This document shows, piece after piece, positions 16,038-23,753 of a stretch of DNA of 54,406 nt. The stretch lies in the NCBI GenBank assembly GCA_903882935.1, contig CAIRZB010000101.1, positions 1-54,406 on the forward strand, written 5' to 3'. The stretch's first letter is position 1, and each line of letters opens with the position of its first letter. The notes under the pieces were generated by a model that was not told the origin of the DNA, ran no database searches, and worked only from the letters and a program-made list of their open reading frames with translations. Source of the stretch: an uncultured Parafilimonas sp. Its GTDB lineage: Bacteria > Bacteroidota > Bacteroidia > Chitinophagales > Chitinophagaceae. The position numbers were made by a program, and so were the translations under genes.

Positions 16038-16679
16038 ATGATCGAATTAAAATATATCAATCCTTTTAGGATGGACGACGATGACGACAACGGCAAGGAA
16101 AAAGAAAATGAAAAGCCCGAGGCGCAAGGCCTATTGCTGACAAAAAAGATGGAACAGCTGTTTTTGGAAAAAAGAGCGGTTTACCTGTGGGGCCAGGTTG
16201 ATGACAAGTCGGCAAGGGAAGTGGTTAGCAAGTTGCTGTTGCTTGAAGCCGACAACCCAGGCAAGGAAATTAAGTTTTACATAAACAGCCCGGGCGGTAT
16301 GGTAACCAGCGGCATGGTTATGTACGATACCATTAAAATGATCACCTCGCCTGTAAGCACCATTTGCATGGGTTTGGCAGCCAGCATGGGCAGTATTTTG
16401 TTAAGCGCGGGCACAAAAGGCAAACGTTTTGTTTTTCCGCACGGCGAAATAATGATACACCAGCCAAGCATTGGCGGTTATTACCAAGCTACTTCTGCCG
16501 ATATTGAGATTCAGGCAATACAAATGGAGAAAACCAAGTTGATTGGTGCAAAAATATTGGCTGAAAATTGCGGCAAAACTGTTGAGCAGGTAATGAAAGA
16601 CTTTGACCGCGACTATTGGATGGATGCCGAAGAAGCGGTAAAATACGGCATTGTAGACCATATATTAACCTCGTTATAA
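16038..16679 (+). CDS. clpP: ClpP protease subunit, second paralogue
   Basis: This second ClpP-type serine protease of 213 residues has Ser117 in GLAASMG, His141 in IHQPSIGG and Asp192 in DRDYWMD, so it should be active. It differs from its neighbour by a short acidic N-terminal segment (MDDDDDNGKEKENEK, about residues 12-26) and by a shorter HQPS insertion. Two different ClpP subunits next to ClpX suggest mixed or alternate barrels, as known in some bacteria with two ClpPs. A strong terminator follows, then clpX with its own -7 box. Confidence 0.95.
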   Translation: MIELKYINPFRMDDDDDNGKEKENEKPEAQGLLLTKKMEQLFLEKRAVYLWGQVDDKSAREVVSKLLLLEADNPGKEIKFYINSPGGMVTSGMVMYDTIKMITSPVSTICMGLAASMGSILLSAGTKGKRFVFPHGEIMIHQPSIGGYYQATSADIEIQAIQMEKTKLIGAKILAENCGKTVEQVMKDFDRDYWMDAEEAVKYGIVDHILTSL

Positions 16680-16697
16680 GCGGCTGCAATATGTAGG

Positions 16698-16738
16698 TGC
16701 GCTGTGGTATTGTGCAAACAAACCACAGCGCATTTTTA
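16698..16738 (+). terminator. Intrinsic terminator after the second clpP
   Basis: An 11-bp perfect stem, TGCGCTGTGGT/ACCACAGCGCA, with a 13-base loop, then TTTTT. It indicates that clpX is transcribed mostly separately. Confidence 0.85.
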
Positions 16739-16844
16739 TAACCGTTGGTGTACACATTGGCCTAAGCCATGCTTATTAAATTGGCAGGCAAGTGCGGCCG
16801 ATTATATTTTAGCAATAAAAAGCCCCGCCGTTAAAGGCTTTTTG

Positions 16845-16852
16845 TACCTTTG
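16845..16852 (+). promoter_or_regulatory. Probable -7 box for clpX
   Basis: TACCTTTG matches the Bacteroidota TAnnTTTG box exactly. It lies downstream of the clpP terminator and 62 bases before the clpX start. No clear -33 box is seen. Confidence 0.5.
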
Positions 16853-16914
16853 TACATCATTCGGTTATTATTGTTGTTCCAAAGCCTTAGGGTATTTTTA
16901 AATTTTTTTGTATT

Positions 16915-18150
16915 ATGGCTAAACAGTCAAACCTTCATTGCTCGTTTTGTGGCCGCAGCCGCGACGAGGTTAAAATACTCATCGCCGGGCAGGAAGGGCA
17001 TATTTGTGAAAATTGCGTGGAGCACGCGCAGGAAATTATTGTGCAAGAGTTGCAGCAGCGGCAAGAAAGCCAAGCCTCCCAATACCGGTTTAACATACGA
17101 AAGCCATTGGAAGTAAAGGAGTTTCTTGACCAGTACATTATTGGGCAGGACGATGCGAAAAAGATACTCTCAGTAGCGGTATACAACCACTATAAACGCA
17201 TTACCCAAAAAGTGCAGAATGATGATGTTGAAATTGAAAAAAGCAACATTGTTATGGTGGGTGAAACGGGCACTGGCAAAACATTGCTTGCAAAAACAAT
17301 TGCCAAATTGCTGAACGTGCCTTTTGCCATTGTGGATGCAACCGTGTTTACAGAGGCCGGTTATGTAGGTGAGGATGTGGAAAGTATGCTTACCCGCCTG
17401 TTGCAGGTTTGTAACTACGATGTGGCAGCCGCTGAGAAAGGTATTGTTTATGTGGATGAGATTGATAAAATTGCCCGTAAAGGTGACAACCCTTCTATAA
17501 CGCGTGATGTAAGCGGCGAGGGTGTGCAACAGGGCTTATTGAAGATGTTGGAAGGTACGGAGGTGTTGGTGCCACCCCAGGGCGGCCGCAAACACCCTGA
17601 GCAAAAGATGATAAAGGTTAACACCAGCAACATATTGTTTATATGCGGCGGTGCGTTCGACGGCATTGACAAGGTAATTGCAAGGCGTGTAAACACGAAT
17701 GCAATCGGGTTTAACGTAAACAAATCAGAACAGGAGTTCCAACGGAAAAATATGCTGCAGTTTATTAACGCGCAGGACTTAAAGAGTTTTGGTTTGATAC
17801 CTGAATTACTGGGCCGTTTGCCGGTGGTTACCCATTTGGACCCCTTAGACGCCGATACCCTGCGTAGCATATTAACACAGCCCAAAAACAGCCTGATAAA
17901 GCAATACAACCGTTTGTTTGAATTGGAGGGCATACAACTAGTGATAGATGAGCCGGTGTACGCGTTTATGGTGCAAAAGGCCTTGGAATTTAAACTAGGC
18001 GCAAGGGGCTTGCGCAGCATTTGCGAACACATACTTACCGATGCCATGTTTGAACTGCCCGGTAGCGGTGTAAAGGAATTGCATATTGATTTGGACTATG
18101 CAGAGAACAAACTTAAAAAGAGCAAGCTTAGCATGCTTAAAGTAGCATAA
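16915..18150 (+). CDS. clpX: ClpX, ATP-dependent unfoldase of the Clp protease
   Basis: This 411-residue AAA+ protein recognises, unfolds and feeds substrates into ClpP. The N-terminal zinc-binding domain has four cysteines (CSFCGR near residue 8 and CENC near 34). Next come Walker A GETGTGKT, Walker B IVYVDEIDKI, the pore loop GYVGEDVES and sensor regions (LIPELLGRLPVVTHLDPL). The ClpP-docking loop is expected near residue 260-270, where the sequence reads NTNAIGFNVN, so the usual IGF tripeptide is present. Length and order are normal. A terminator follows. Confidence 0.98.
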   Translation: MAKQSNLHCSFCGRSRDEVKILIAGQEGHICENCVEHAQEIIVQELQQRQESQASQYRFNIRKPLEVKEFLDQYIIGQDDAKKILSVAVYNHYKRITQKVQNDDVEIEKSNIVMVGETGTGKTLLAKTIAKLLNVPFAIVDATVFTEAGYVGEDVESMLTRLLQVCNYDVAAAEKGIVYVDEIDKIARKGDNPSITRDVSGEGVQQGLLKMLEGTEVLVPPQGGRKHPEQKMIKVNTSNILFICGGAFDGIDKVIARRVNTNAIGFNVNKSEQEFQRKNMLQFINAQDLKSFGLIPELLGRLPVVTHLDPLDADTLRSILTQPKNSLIKQYNRLFELEGIQLVIDEPVYAFMVQKALEFKLGARGLRSICEHILTDAMFELPGSGVKELHIDLDYAENKLKKSKLSMLKVA

Positions 18151-18177
18151 AGTTTACGAAACTTATATTTACAGAAG

Positions 18178-18206
18178 ATCCCTGCCAGTGTGGCGGGGAT
18201 TTTTTG
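18178..18206 (+). terminator. Intrinsic terminator after clpX
   Basis: Stem ATCCCTGCCA/TGGCGGGGAT with a GTG loop (one mismatched pair), then TTTTTTG. It ends just before the stop of the convergent gene. Confidence 0.8.
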
Positions 18207-18207
18207 T

Positions 18208-18768
18208 TTAGTAGATAAAAGGTATCAGGCCACTGGTGGTTTTTTTATATTGTAAGTATTCCTCCCCAAACTGCTCAACCAAAGCTTTTTCCTCAACCTG
18301 AATACGTTTAACAAAAGCAACCAAGATTGACACGGTAACAATAGCCAGCGAAGCCCAATTGTTTAGAGATATGCCAAATCCAACAAACGACACCAACGAG
18401 GCAAAATACGATGGGTGCCTCAGGTATTTGTAAAACCCGTTTTTCTTTAATTGGTGGCCTTGCTTAATAGTAACATCAACCGTAAAAAAGCGGCCTAATG
18501 TGGCAATAACGGCTAGCCTTAAAATAATGCCCGTGACAACAATAGCAAGGCCTGCATAGGCAATACTTCCGTGGGTTGAAATGGGTATTTGATGCCAATC
18601 TGCAACAAACACTGCCGCGGTAATACTTACCGCAATGGTTAGCCAAATAAAAGTAAGTGAACCTTTGTCTGCACCTTGTTTGTCGGTTTTTTTGGCGCGC
18701 ACCAAACGGTTTAACAACACTTCGCTAGCAAGCCAAACTGTATATATGATGATGAAAAGTAAACTCAT
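18208..18768 (-). CDS. Isoprenylcysteine carboxyl methyltransferase-family membrane protein
   Basis: This 186-residue integral membrane protein has about four or five hydrophobic helices. The C-terminal half matches the ICMT/phospholipid methyltransferase fold: YKYLRHPSYFASL (RHPxY motif for S-adenosylmethionine binding), a helix pair, then RIQVEEKALVEQFGEEYLQY. In bacteria these proteins methylate unknown lipids or small molecules; protein prenylation is not expected. It stands alone, convergent to clpX. Confidence 0.87.
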   Translation of the reverse strand: MSLLFIIIYTVWLASEVLLNRLVRAKKTDKQGADKGSLTFIWLTIAVSITAAVFVADWHQIPISTHGSIAYAGLAIVVTGIILRLAVIATLGRFFTVDVTIKQGHQLKKNGFYKYLRHPSYFASLVSFVGFGISLNNWASLAIVTVSILVAFVKRIQVEEKALVEQFGEEYLQYKKTTSGLIPFIY

Positions 18769-18976
18769 ATCAGTAACCCGTTTTGTTTTGCCGAATATAC
18801 TACGGTTTCATTATTGGGATTTAAATCAATTTTTTTGAACCCGGTTTTTTTTGCACTAAGCCTTTTTTATTTCAGACATTAGCCATAAAGATTATTGATA
18901 GGGTTATCAGGCGTGCATCTATAAATGCCAAAAAAGCATTTGCGGGGCACGGTGTTTTTTGCGTTGATATAAGGTT

Positions 18977-19720
18977 TTATTTAGGCGATATACTAAGGTA
19001 GGGCCGCATTATTTTAAAAGTTGAATCGTGCAGGCCATACGTCTTGGCAACATCATCCACCGAGGAAAAGCCATTGATGCTGGCCCTGAACTTTACAATT
19101 CGGTTGGCCACCGCATCGGTCATGCCGGGGAATGCCTTAAAATCGTCGGGTGTCGCGGCATTAACATCAATGGTTTTGTAATGTGCTTTTACGGTAAGTG
19201 GCGCAACTGCTGGGTGTTGCGGCACTAAATCGTTCTTTTGGGCATATACTGCGCCAAAGCGTACAAAGGGCAGTATGGCGGCCACGGCTTTTTTGCGAAT
19301 GCGGGGTACATTATATAGGTCTTCAGGCTTGTTAAATTTGCCCACTTGGTTGCGATAATGGAGTATGTTGGCGATGGTCTTGTCCCTAAAGCCCAGGCGT
19401 TTCCACCCGTCTATCGAAATGGTGTTGGGATCAAAGTAAAACTGTTCTTTTTTGGCAGCACTGTGTTTGGGGCGCTCAGGGATATGGGTGTTGCCGGACG
19501 AGTCGTTGTCAGTGCCCGCGGTGGGGGAATCCTTGGTGTTATTTTGCGCCAGTTGGGTAAGCTTTTGCTGCACGGCTTGGTCAATCACCGGGGCCTCAAA
19601 AACCGGTGTGTAAAAAAATGAAAGCGAGATAAATACAGCCATCAAGGTTAGCAATACAAATACTGCCACCCTCTCGCGTTTGGAGAACACAAAATATTCT
19701 TTCCAGGCGCCTTTGGGCAT
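18977..19720 (-). CDS. Membrane-anchored helix-hairpin-helix (ComEA-like) protein
   Basis: This 247-residue protein has one transmembrane helix near residues 18-38, so most of it is probably outside the cytoplasm. Two or more helix-hairpin-helix DNA-binding motifs are visible. One lies near 105-150 (WKRLGFRDKTIANIL and FNKPEDLYNVPRIRKK). The other lies near 185-240 (IDVNAATPDDFKAFPGMTDA and VANRIVKFR). The linker at 50-95 is polar. ComEA proteins bind incoming DNA during natural transformation, but similar Bacteroidota proteins are not experimentally assigned. It is followed 32 bases upstream on the same strand by the MBL hydrolase gene. Confidence 0.85.
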   Translation of the reverse strand: MPKGAWKEYFVFSKRERVAVFVLLTLMAVFISLSFFYTPVFEAPVIDQAVQQKLTQLAQNNTKDSPTAGTDNDSSGNTHIPERPKHSAAKKEQFYFDPNTISIDGWKRLGFRDKTIANILHYRNQVGKFNKPEDLYNVPRIRKKAVAAILPFVRFGAVYAQKNDLVPQHPAVAPLTVKAHYKTIDVNAATPDDFKAFPGMTDAVANRIVKFRASINGFSSVDDVAKTYGLHDSTFKIMRPYLSISPK

Positions 19721-19752
19721 GGCGGTTATTTTTGCCCAATATTAGTGAAAAT

Positions 19753-20526
19753 TTAAATATGCAGCAGTAGGCCGTCGTACCCCATATGTATGCCCCGGGG
19801 CAGGGCAGCATCTTCCTCGGCATGGCGGCCCAGCTGGTGGCTAATGTGGGTTAGGTATGTTTCTGGTATTTCCAGCTCCAGGGCCAGCGCAATGGCCTGT
19901 TGTAGGGTAAAATGAGAGATATGGTCTTCTCTCCGCAAGGCGTTTACCACCATTATTTTACTGCCCTTTATTTTTTCTTTTTCTTGGTCGTCAATCCGGT
20001 TGGCATCCGTAATATAGGTAAAGTCTCCAAAGCGGTAGGCATAAACCGGCATCTTATGGTGCCAAACGGTAATGGGCGTAACGGGTATGTCGCCAATCAT
20101 AAAAGGCGAATCGTCAATGGTAACAAGGTTAATATCGGGTATGCCAGGGTAGCGGAAGTCAGAGAACACATAGGCGAACTCTCTTTTCAACGCCTCTTCG
20201 GTAAGGCTATTGGCGTATACGTCAATGGTTTGCTTGTTGAAATAATTGTACGGGCGCACATCGTCCAGACCCGCCGTATGGTCCTTATGCGGATGCGTAA
20301 ACAAAACGGCATCAAGCTTTTTGTTATTGATGCGTAACATCTGTAAACGGAAATCGGGCGTAGTGTCTACCACAAAGGTGGTTTTGTCGCTTTGTACCAA
20401 AATGCTGCTGCGCAGGCGCTTGTCTTTTTCATTGGGGCTGGTGCAAACATAACATCCGCAGGCAATCATTGGCACGCCTGTGCTGGTGCCGGTGCCTAGA
20501 AAGGTTATGGTGAGCTTTGGAAACAT
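19753..20526 (-). CDS. Metallo-beta-lactamase-fold hydrolase (PhnP-like)
   Basis: This is a 257-residue cytoplasmic hydrolase. It starts FLGTGTSTGVPMIACGCYVC, an N-terminal signature of the PhnP/YcbJ-like branch with extra structural cysteines. The zinc site reads THPHKDHTAGLDD (HxHxDH), with a further metal histidine in VWHHKMPVYAY and the aspartate in YITDANRIDD. PhnP hydrolyses cyclic ribose phosphates, while relatives act on other phosphodiesters. The substrate here is not known. It is probably cotranscribed with the HhH gene 32 bases downstream. Confidence 0.9.
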   Translation of the reverse strand: MFPKLTITFLGTGTSTGVPMIACGCYVCTSPNEKDKRLRSSILVQSDKTTFVVDTTPDFRLQMLRINNKKLDAVLFTHPHKDHTAGLDDVRPYNYFNKQTIDVYANSLTEEALKREFAYVFSDFRYPGIPDINLVTIDDSPFMIGDIPVTPITVWHHKMPVYAYRFGDFTYITDANRIDDQEKEKIKGSKIMVVNALRREDHISHFTLQQAIALALELEIPETYLTHISHQLGRHAEEDAALPRGIHMGYDGLLLHI

Positions 20527-20562
20527 TACAGTGCGAAGGTATAACCGAATTGCAATAACTCA

Positions 20563-20730
20563 ATTACTAATGGCGCGAATTGAAACGAATTGCACGAATT
20601 AATACAAAAACAATAGGCTTGGTATTGGGTTTATTGCATTTTATGGTGAAGGGAAATGCCGTTTGTCGGTACGGGTTGACCTATTTACCTGTTTGCCCCA
20701 ATTCGTGTAATTCGCCGCAATTCGTTTAAT
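20563..20730 (+). repeat. Inverted repeat of AATTCGTG type
   Basis: The left arm at 20563-20600 contains GAATTGAAACGAATTGCACG. The right arm at 20700-20730 contains AATTCGTGTAATTCGCCGCA and is its near-perfect reverse complement for about 26 bases. About 100 bases separate the arms. It fills the gap between the MBL hydrolase and MazG genes. AATTCGTG-type repeats are widespread in Bacteroidota genomes. Confidence 0.65.
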
Positions 20731-20739
20731 AAGGGACAC

Positions 20740-21066
20740 TCATTTCAACTTTTCATTTTCCTTGTGCCGGTTGGCATCTCGGATGTTTTTCTTGTCAAAG
20801 TTTTTTTGCAGCGCCTCGGTAAGGTTAACACCGGTTTGGTTGGCCAGGCAAATAAGCACCCACAGCACATCTGCCATCTCATCGGAAATCTCTTTGCCCT
20901 TGTCGGATTCTTTGAACGATTGCTCGCCGTAGGTACGCACCATCAGGCGGGAAAGTTCGCCCACCTCCTCCATCAATATACCAAGGTTTGTTAGCTCGTT
21001 AAAATAGCGTACGCCAACGGTTTTTATCCAAGTGTCAATCTGCACTTGTGCCTCATCAAGTGTCAT
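20740..21066 (-). CDS. MazG-like nucleotide pyrophosphohydrolase
   Basis: This 108-residue protein has the all-alpha NTP pyrophosphohydrolase pattern. The first helix has LMEEVGELSRLM (metal-binding EExxE), and the second has ISDEMADVLWVLICLAN (ExxD metal site). It should hydrolyse a nucleoside triphosphate to the monophosphate plus pyrophosphate, acting in nucleotide housecleaning. It is the short single-domain type. It lies 78 bases downstream of dtd on the same strand. Confidence 0.88.
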   Translation of the reverse strand: MTLDEAQVQIDTWIKTVGVRYFNELTNLGILMEEVGELSRLMVRTYGEQSFKESDKGKEISDEMADVLWVLICLANQTGVNLTEALQKNFDKKNIRDANRHKENEKLK

Positions 21067-21144
21067 AATATTTTACTTTTAAGAGATGTTTAAAATAGAT
21101 TTTTCAAAATGCCGCTGTTGCTAATGTAGTAAACGATGTCATAT

Positions 21145-21597
21145 TTACTCCTTGTTCTTTGTGTCTATTGTGATTGTTACCGGCCCGTCATTCAACAGCC
21201 TCACCTGCATGTCCGCCCCAAAAATGCCAGTGGAAATTGTTTTGCCTAAATCTGCTTGCAGCTGGGCAATCATTTTTTCATACATCGGTATGGACACATC
21301 GGGTTTGCTGGCTTTTATGTACGATGGCCGGTTGCCTTTTTTAGTGCTGGCATGCAGCGTAAACTGGCTAACCAGCAAAATATCGCCGCCACTGTCTTTT
21401 ACGCTAACATTCATTACGCCGTCTGCATCGTTAAAAATGCGCAGGTTAACTATTTTGGTACTAAGCCATTGTATGTCTTCCAAAGTATCGGCATCTTCAA
21501 TACCTACCAATACCAGTAGGCCTTTTTGTATGGCGCCTGCTATATTGTTATCAACTGTTACCGATGCCTCCGATACCCTTTGTATAACTGCTCTCAT
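21145..21597 (-). CDS. dtd: D-aminoacyl-tRNA deacylase
   Basis: This 150-residue enzyme removes D-amino acids (and glycine from tRNA-Ala) from mischarged tRNA. Family motifs are intact: MRAVIQRVSEASV at the start, SQFTLHAS (the SQxTL active-site motif) near residue 78, and the cross-dimer segment, usually GPVT, as NDGPVTITID near the end. The length is standard. It is divergent from arfB with a 22-base gap, so the two share a promoter region. Both gene products act on tRNA-bound amino acids or peptides. Confidence 0.96.
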   Translation of the reverse strand: MRAVIQRVSEASVTVDNNIAGAIQKGLLVLVGIEDADTLEDIQWLSTKIVNLRIFNDADGVMNVSVKDSGGDILLVSQFTLHASTKKGNRPSYIKASKPDVSIPMYEKMIAQLQADLGKTISTGIFGADMQVRLLNDGPVTITIDTKNKE

Positions 21598-21619
21598 TTT
21601 GTTTAATTATTTTTGGCGG

Positions 21620-22027
21620 ATGAAGATAGATATTACCCCCGAAATTATTTTTCAAACAGCGCGCAGCGGCGGCAAGGGGGGGCAAAATGTGAACAAGGTA
21701 GAAACAATGGTGGAGGGCAGGTGGGCCGTGGCAGCATCGCAATTAATAACCGATGCACAAAAGGAACTGGTGCTGCAAAGGCTCGCCAACAGGATTACCG
21801 CCGAAGGTTACCTGCTGGTAAAAAGCCAGGCAGAAAGGAGCCAGTTGGGTAATAAAGAAGACGTGGTTCGTAAAATGAATGAACTGGTAAACCTTGCATT
21901 GGTAAAAAAGAAAGTACGCATAGCCACAAAAACACCCAAAGCGATAAAAGAACGAATACTCGAAAACAAGAAACAAAAGTCATTCATCAAGGAAAACCGC
22001 CGCCGCTTGCGCCCCGGTGAGTTTTAG
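21620..22027 (+). CDS. arfB: Peptidyl-tRNA hydrolase ArfB (ribosome rescue)
   Basis: This 135-residue protein releases peptides from stalled ribosomes. It has the catalytic GGQ loop in SGGKGGQNVNKVET (near residue 16-29) and a basic C-terminal tail (KKQKSFIKENRRRLRPGEF) that enters the mRNA channel. Both are hallmarks of ArfB rather than of a full release factor. The ATG at 21620 matches the family start (MKIDITPEIIF). The same frame stays open through the whole dtd antisense region, but those upstream residues are unrelated. It is divergent from dtd. Confidence 0.95.
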   Translation: MKIDITPEIIFQTARSGGKGGQNVNKVETMVEGRWAVAASQLITDAQKELVLQRLANRITAEGYLLVKSQAERSQLGNKEDVVRKMNELVNLALVKKKVRIATKTPKAIKERILENKKQKSFIKENRRRLRPGEF

Positions 22028-22109
22028 CAACGCTTTTAACAGCAAATACCATTATTGCTGATGCCATACTTGCGGTTTACCATTATTTTTGTTTTAAATT
22101 AAGCAGTAG

Positions 22110-23636
22110 TTGAGCAATATTAAAAAATTAGCAGGGCAAACATTGTGGTATGGTGTAAGCAGTATTGCCGCAAGATTTATCAATTTGCTGCTAACACCCT
22201 ATTTAACAAATGTTAAAAGCATAACACCTGCTGATTATGGAAGAATTGGCAAAATTTATGCGGCCCTAACAATACTTAAAGTGCTTTTTACGTACGGTTT
22301 TGAAACAGCCTATTTCCGGTTTTCGAGTAAGGACGAATATAAAAAAAGCATCTACAGCACCGCCTTCTTATCGCTGTTCGTTTCCACTGTTTTTTTTACG
22401 GTTATTTTATGGGCCAATAAAACGGTATTTGGCAATGTTATTGGCCTAGCCGACTACCCCGACATTGTTAAATACGGTATACTTATTATTGCACTCGATA
22501 CCCTAAACACCATCCCATTCGCTAAGCTTAGGCAGGAATCACGGCCTGTTAAATATGCTTTTGTTAATGTGGGGGGTATATTGGTAAATATTTTTTTTAC
22601 TTGGTTTTTTGTGGGTTTTTGCCCTGATTACACCAAGGCACATCCCCAAAGCCTGGTTAACCTGATTTATAGTAGCGATATTAACGCCGTTGTGTATGTG
22701 ATGATTGCCAACCTTATACAGTCTGCATTTACTTTGATACTGCTTACTTCCGAGATAAAAGCAGTGCGCCTAAAGTTTGATATTAGGCTGTGGAAGGAGA
22801 TGCTTGTTTACGGATCGCCCTTAATTATTGCCGGGTTGGGTGGCATGATTAACGAAACGTTTGACCGTATAATGTTGGGTTGGTGGCTGCCCGGCAGCAA
22901 AGAAGAAATAGACTATCAAATTGGTATATACAACGCGTGTTACAAACTCTCTATTCTTATTTCGCTATCGGTGCAGGCCTTTCGCATGGGTGCCGAGCCA
23001 TTCTTTTTTAAACAGGCCGAAGGTGCAAACCCGCAAAGGGTGTATGCAAGGGTAATGAAGTTTTTTGTGATCGTGGTATCGGTAATGTTTCTGTTTGTGA
23101 GCATGTATATACCCATTTGGCAGTTTATTATCGGCGCAAGGTTTCGCGGCGGTTTGGGCATAGTGCCCATTTTGTTGATGGCCAATATTTGCCTTGGCAT
23201 ATACTACAACCTTACCATTTGGTATAAGCTTGCCAACCGCACCATGGCCGGGGCCACCATAACGGTTATCGGCGCTGGTATAACCTTGTTGGTAAACTAT
23301 CTGTTTATACCAGCATTTGGCTTTTATGCCTCTGCTTGGGCTACTTTTTTCTGCTATTTCAGTATGATGGTTATTAGCTTTGTATGGGGGCAAAAAGTAT
23401 ACTACGTGCCTTATGCGTGGAAGAAACTAGTGGCTTACTTGGTAATTGTGTTGGTTTTGTTTTTCATACACAAAGGCTTAACGGCTTTATGGGGTAACAC
23501 AGTATTCGGCCTTGCCATTGCCGTAATGCTAACTGCAGCTTATTTTTGGTTTGTGTTGCAGGTGGAGCGGAAAGAGGTTGAACGGATGCCGTTGCTGAAG
23601 AGGTTGGTAAGGCCAGCATCCCCCTCCGCACCCTAA
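22110..23636 (+). CDS. Wzx/MATE-type oligosaccharide flippase
   Basis: This 508-residue integral membrane protein has about 12-14 hydrophobic helices. It starts from TTG with MSNIKKLAGQTLWYGVSSIA, a pattern typical of polysaccharide biosynthesis (RfbX/Wzx) flippases, followed by TPYLTNVKSITPADYGRIG. It should flip lipid-linked glycans across the inner membrane, with unknown substrate. The last residues (ASPSAP) and the TAA stop derive from the GC-rich interspersed repeat at 23620-23670, as in the POT transporter gene. No other glycan genes are adjacent; the GNAT-like gene follows after 117 bases. Confidence 0.9.
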   Translation: MSNIKKLAGQTLWYGVSSIAARFINLLLTPYLTNVKSITPADYGRIGKIYAALTILKVLFTYGFETAYFRFSSKDEYKKSIYSTAFLSLFVSTVFFTVILWANKTVFGNVIGLADYPDIVKYGILIIALDTLNTIPFAKLRQESRPVKYAFVNVGGILVNIFFTWFFVGFCPDYTKAHPQSLVNLIYSSDINAVVYVMIANLIQSAFTLILLTSEIKAVRLKFDIRLWKEMLVYGSPLIIAGLGGMINETFDRIMLGWWLPGSKEEIDYQIGIYNACYKLSILISLSVQAFRMGAEPFFFKQAEGANPQRVYARVMKFFVIVVSVMFLFVSMYIPIWQFIIGARFRGGLGIVPILLMANICLGIYYNLTIWYKLANRTMAGATITVIGAGITLLVNYLFIPAFGFYASAWATFFCYFSMMVISFVWGQKVYYVPYAWKKLVAYLVIVLVLFFIHKGLTALWGNTVFGLAIAVMLTAAYFWFVLQVERKEVERMPLLKRLVRPASPSAP

Positions 23637-23670
23637 AGGGGGAACCTTGGGCAGCGTATGTTTTTTTTGC
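23620..23670 (+). repeat. GC-rich interspersed repeat, copy 3 (forward)
   Basis: CCCCCTCCGCACCCTAAAGG, then GGGAACCTTGGGCAGCGTAT, matching the copy at 5066-5115 across core and tail. Its TAA is the flippase stop codon. Confidence 0.8.
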
Positions 23671-23753
23671 ATCTTTGGATTATTGTAGACATATAATACT
23701 ATCGAATAGTTACAGAAGTAAACCGCACTTATAAAAAAATTTTACTTTTAACA

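Noticed and set aside
21152-21619. Long N-terminal extension of the arfB frame
   Set aside because: The frame runs open through the antisense of dtd. The extra 156 residues are unrelated to ArfB, and the family start is at 21620.
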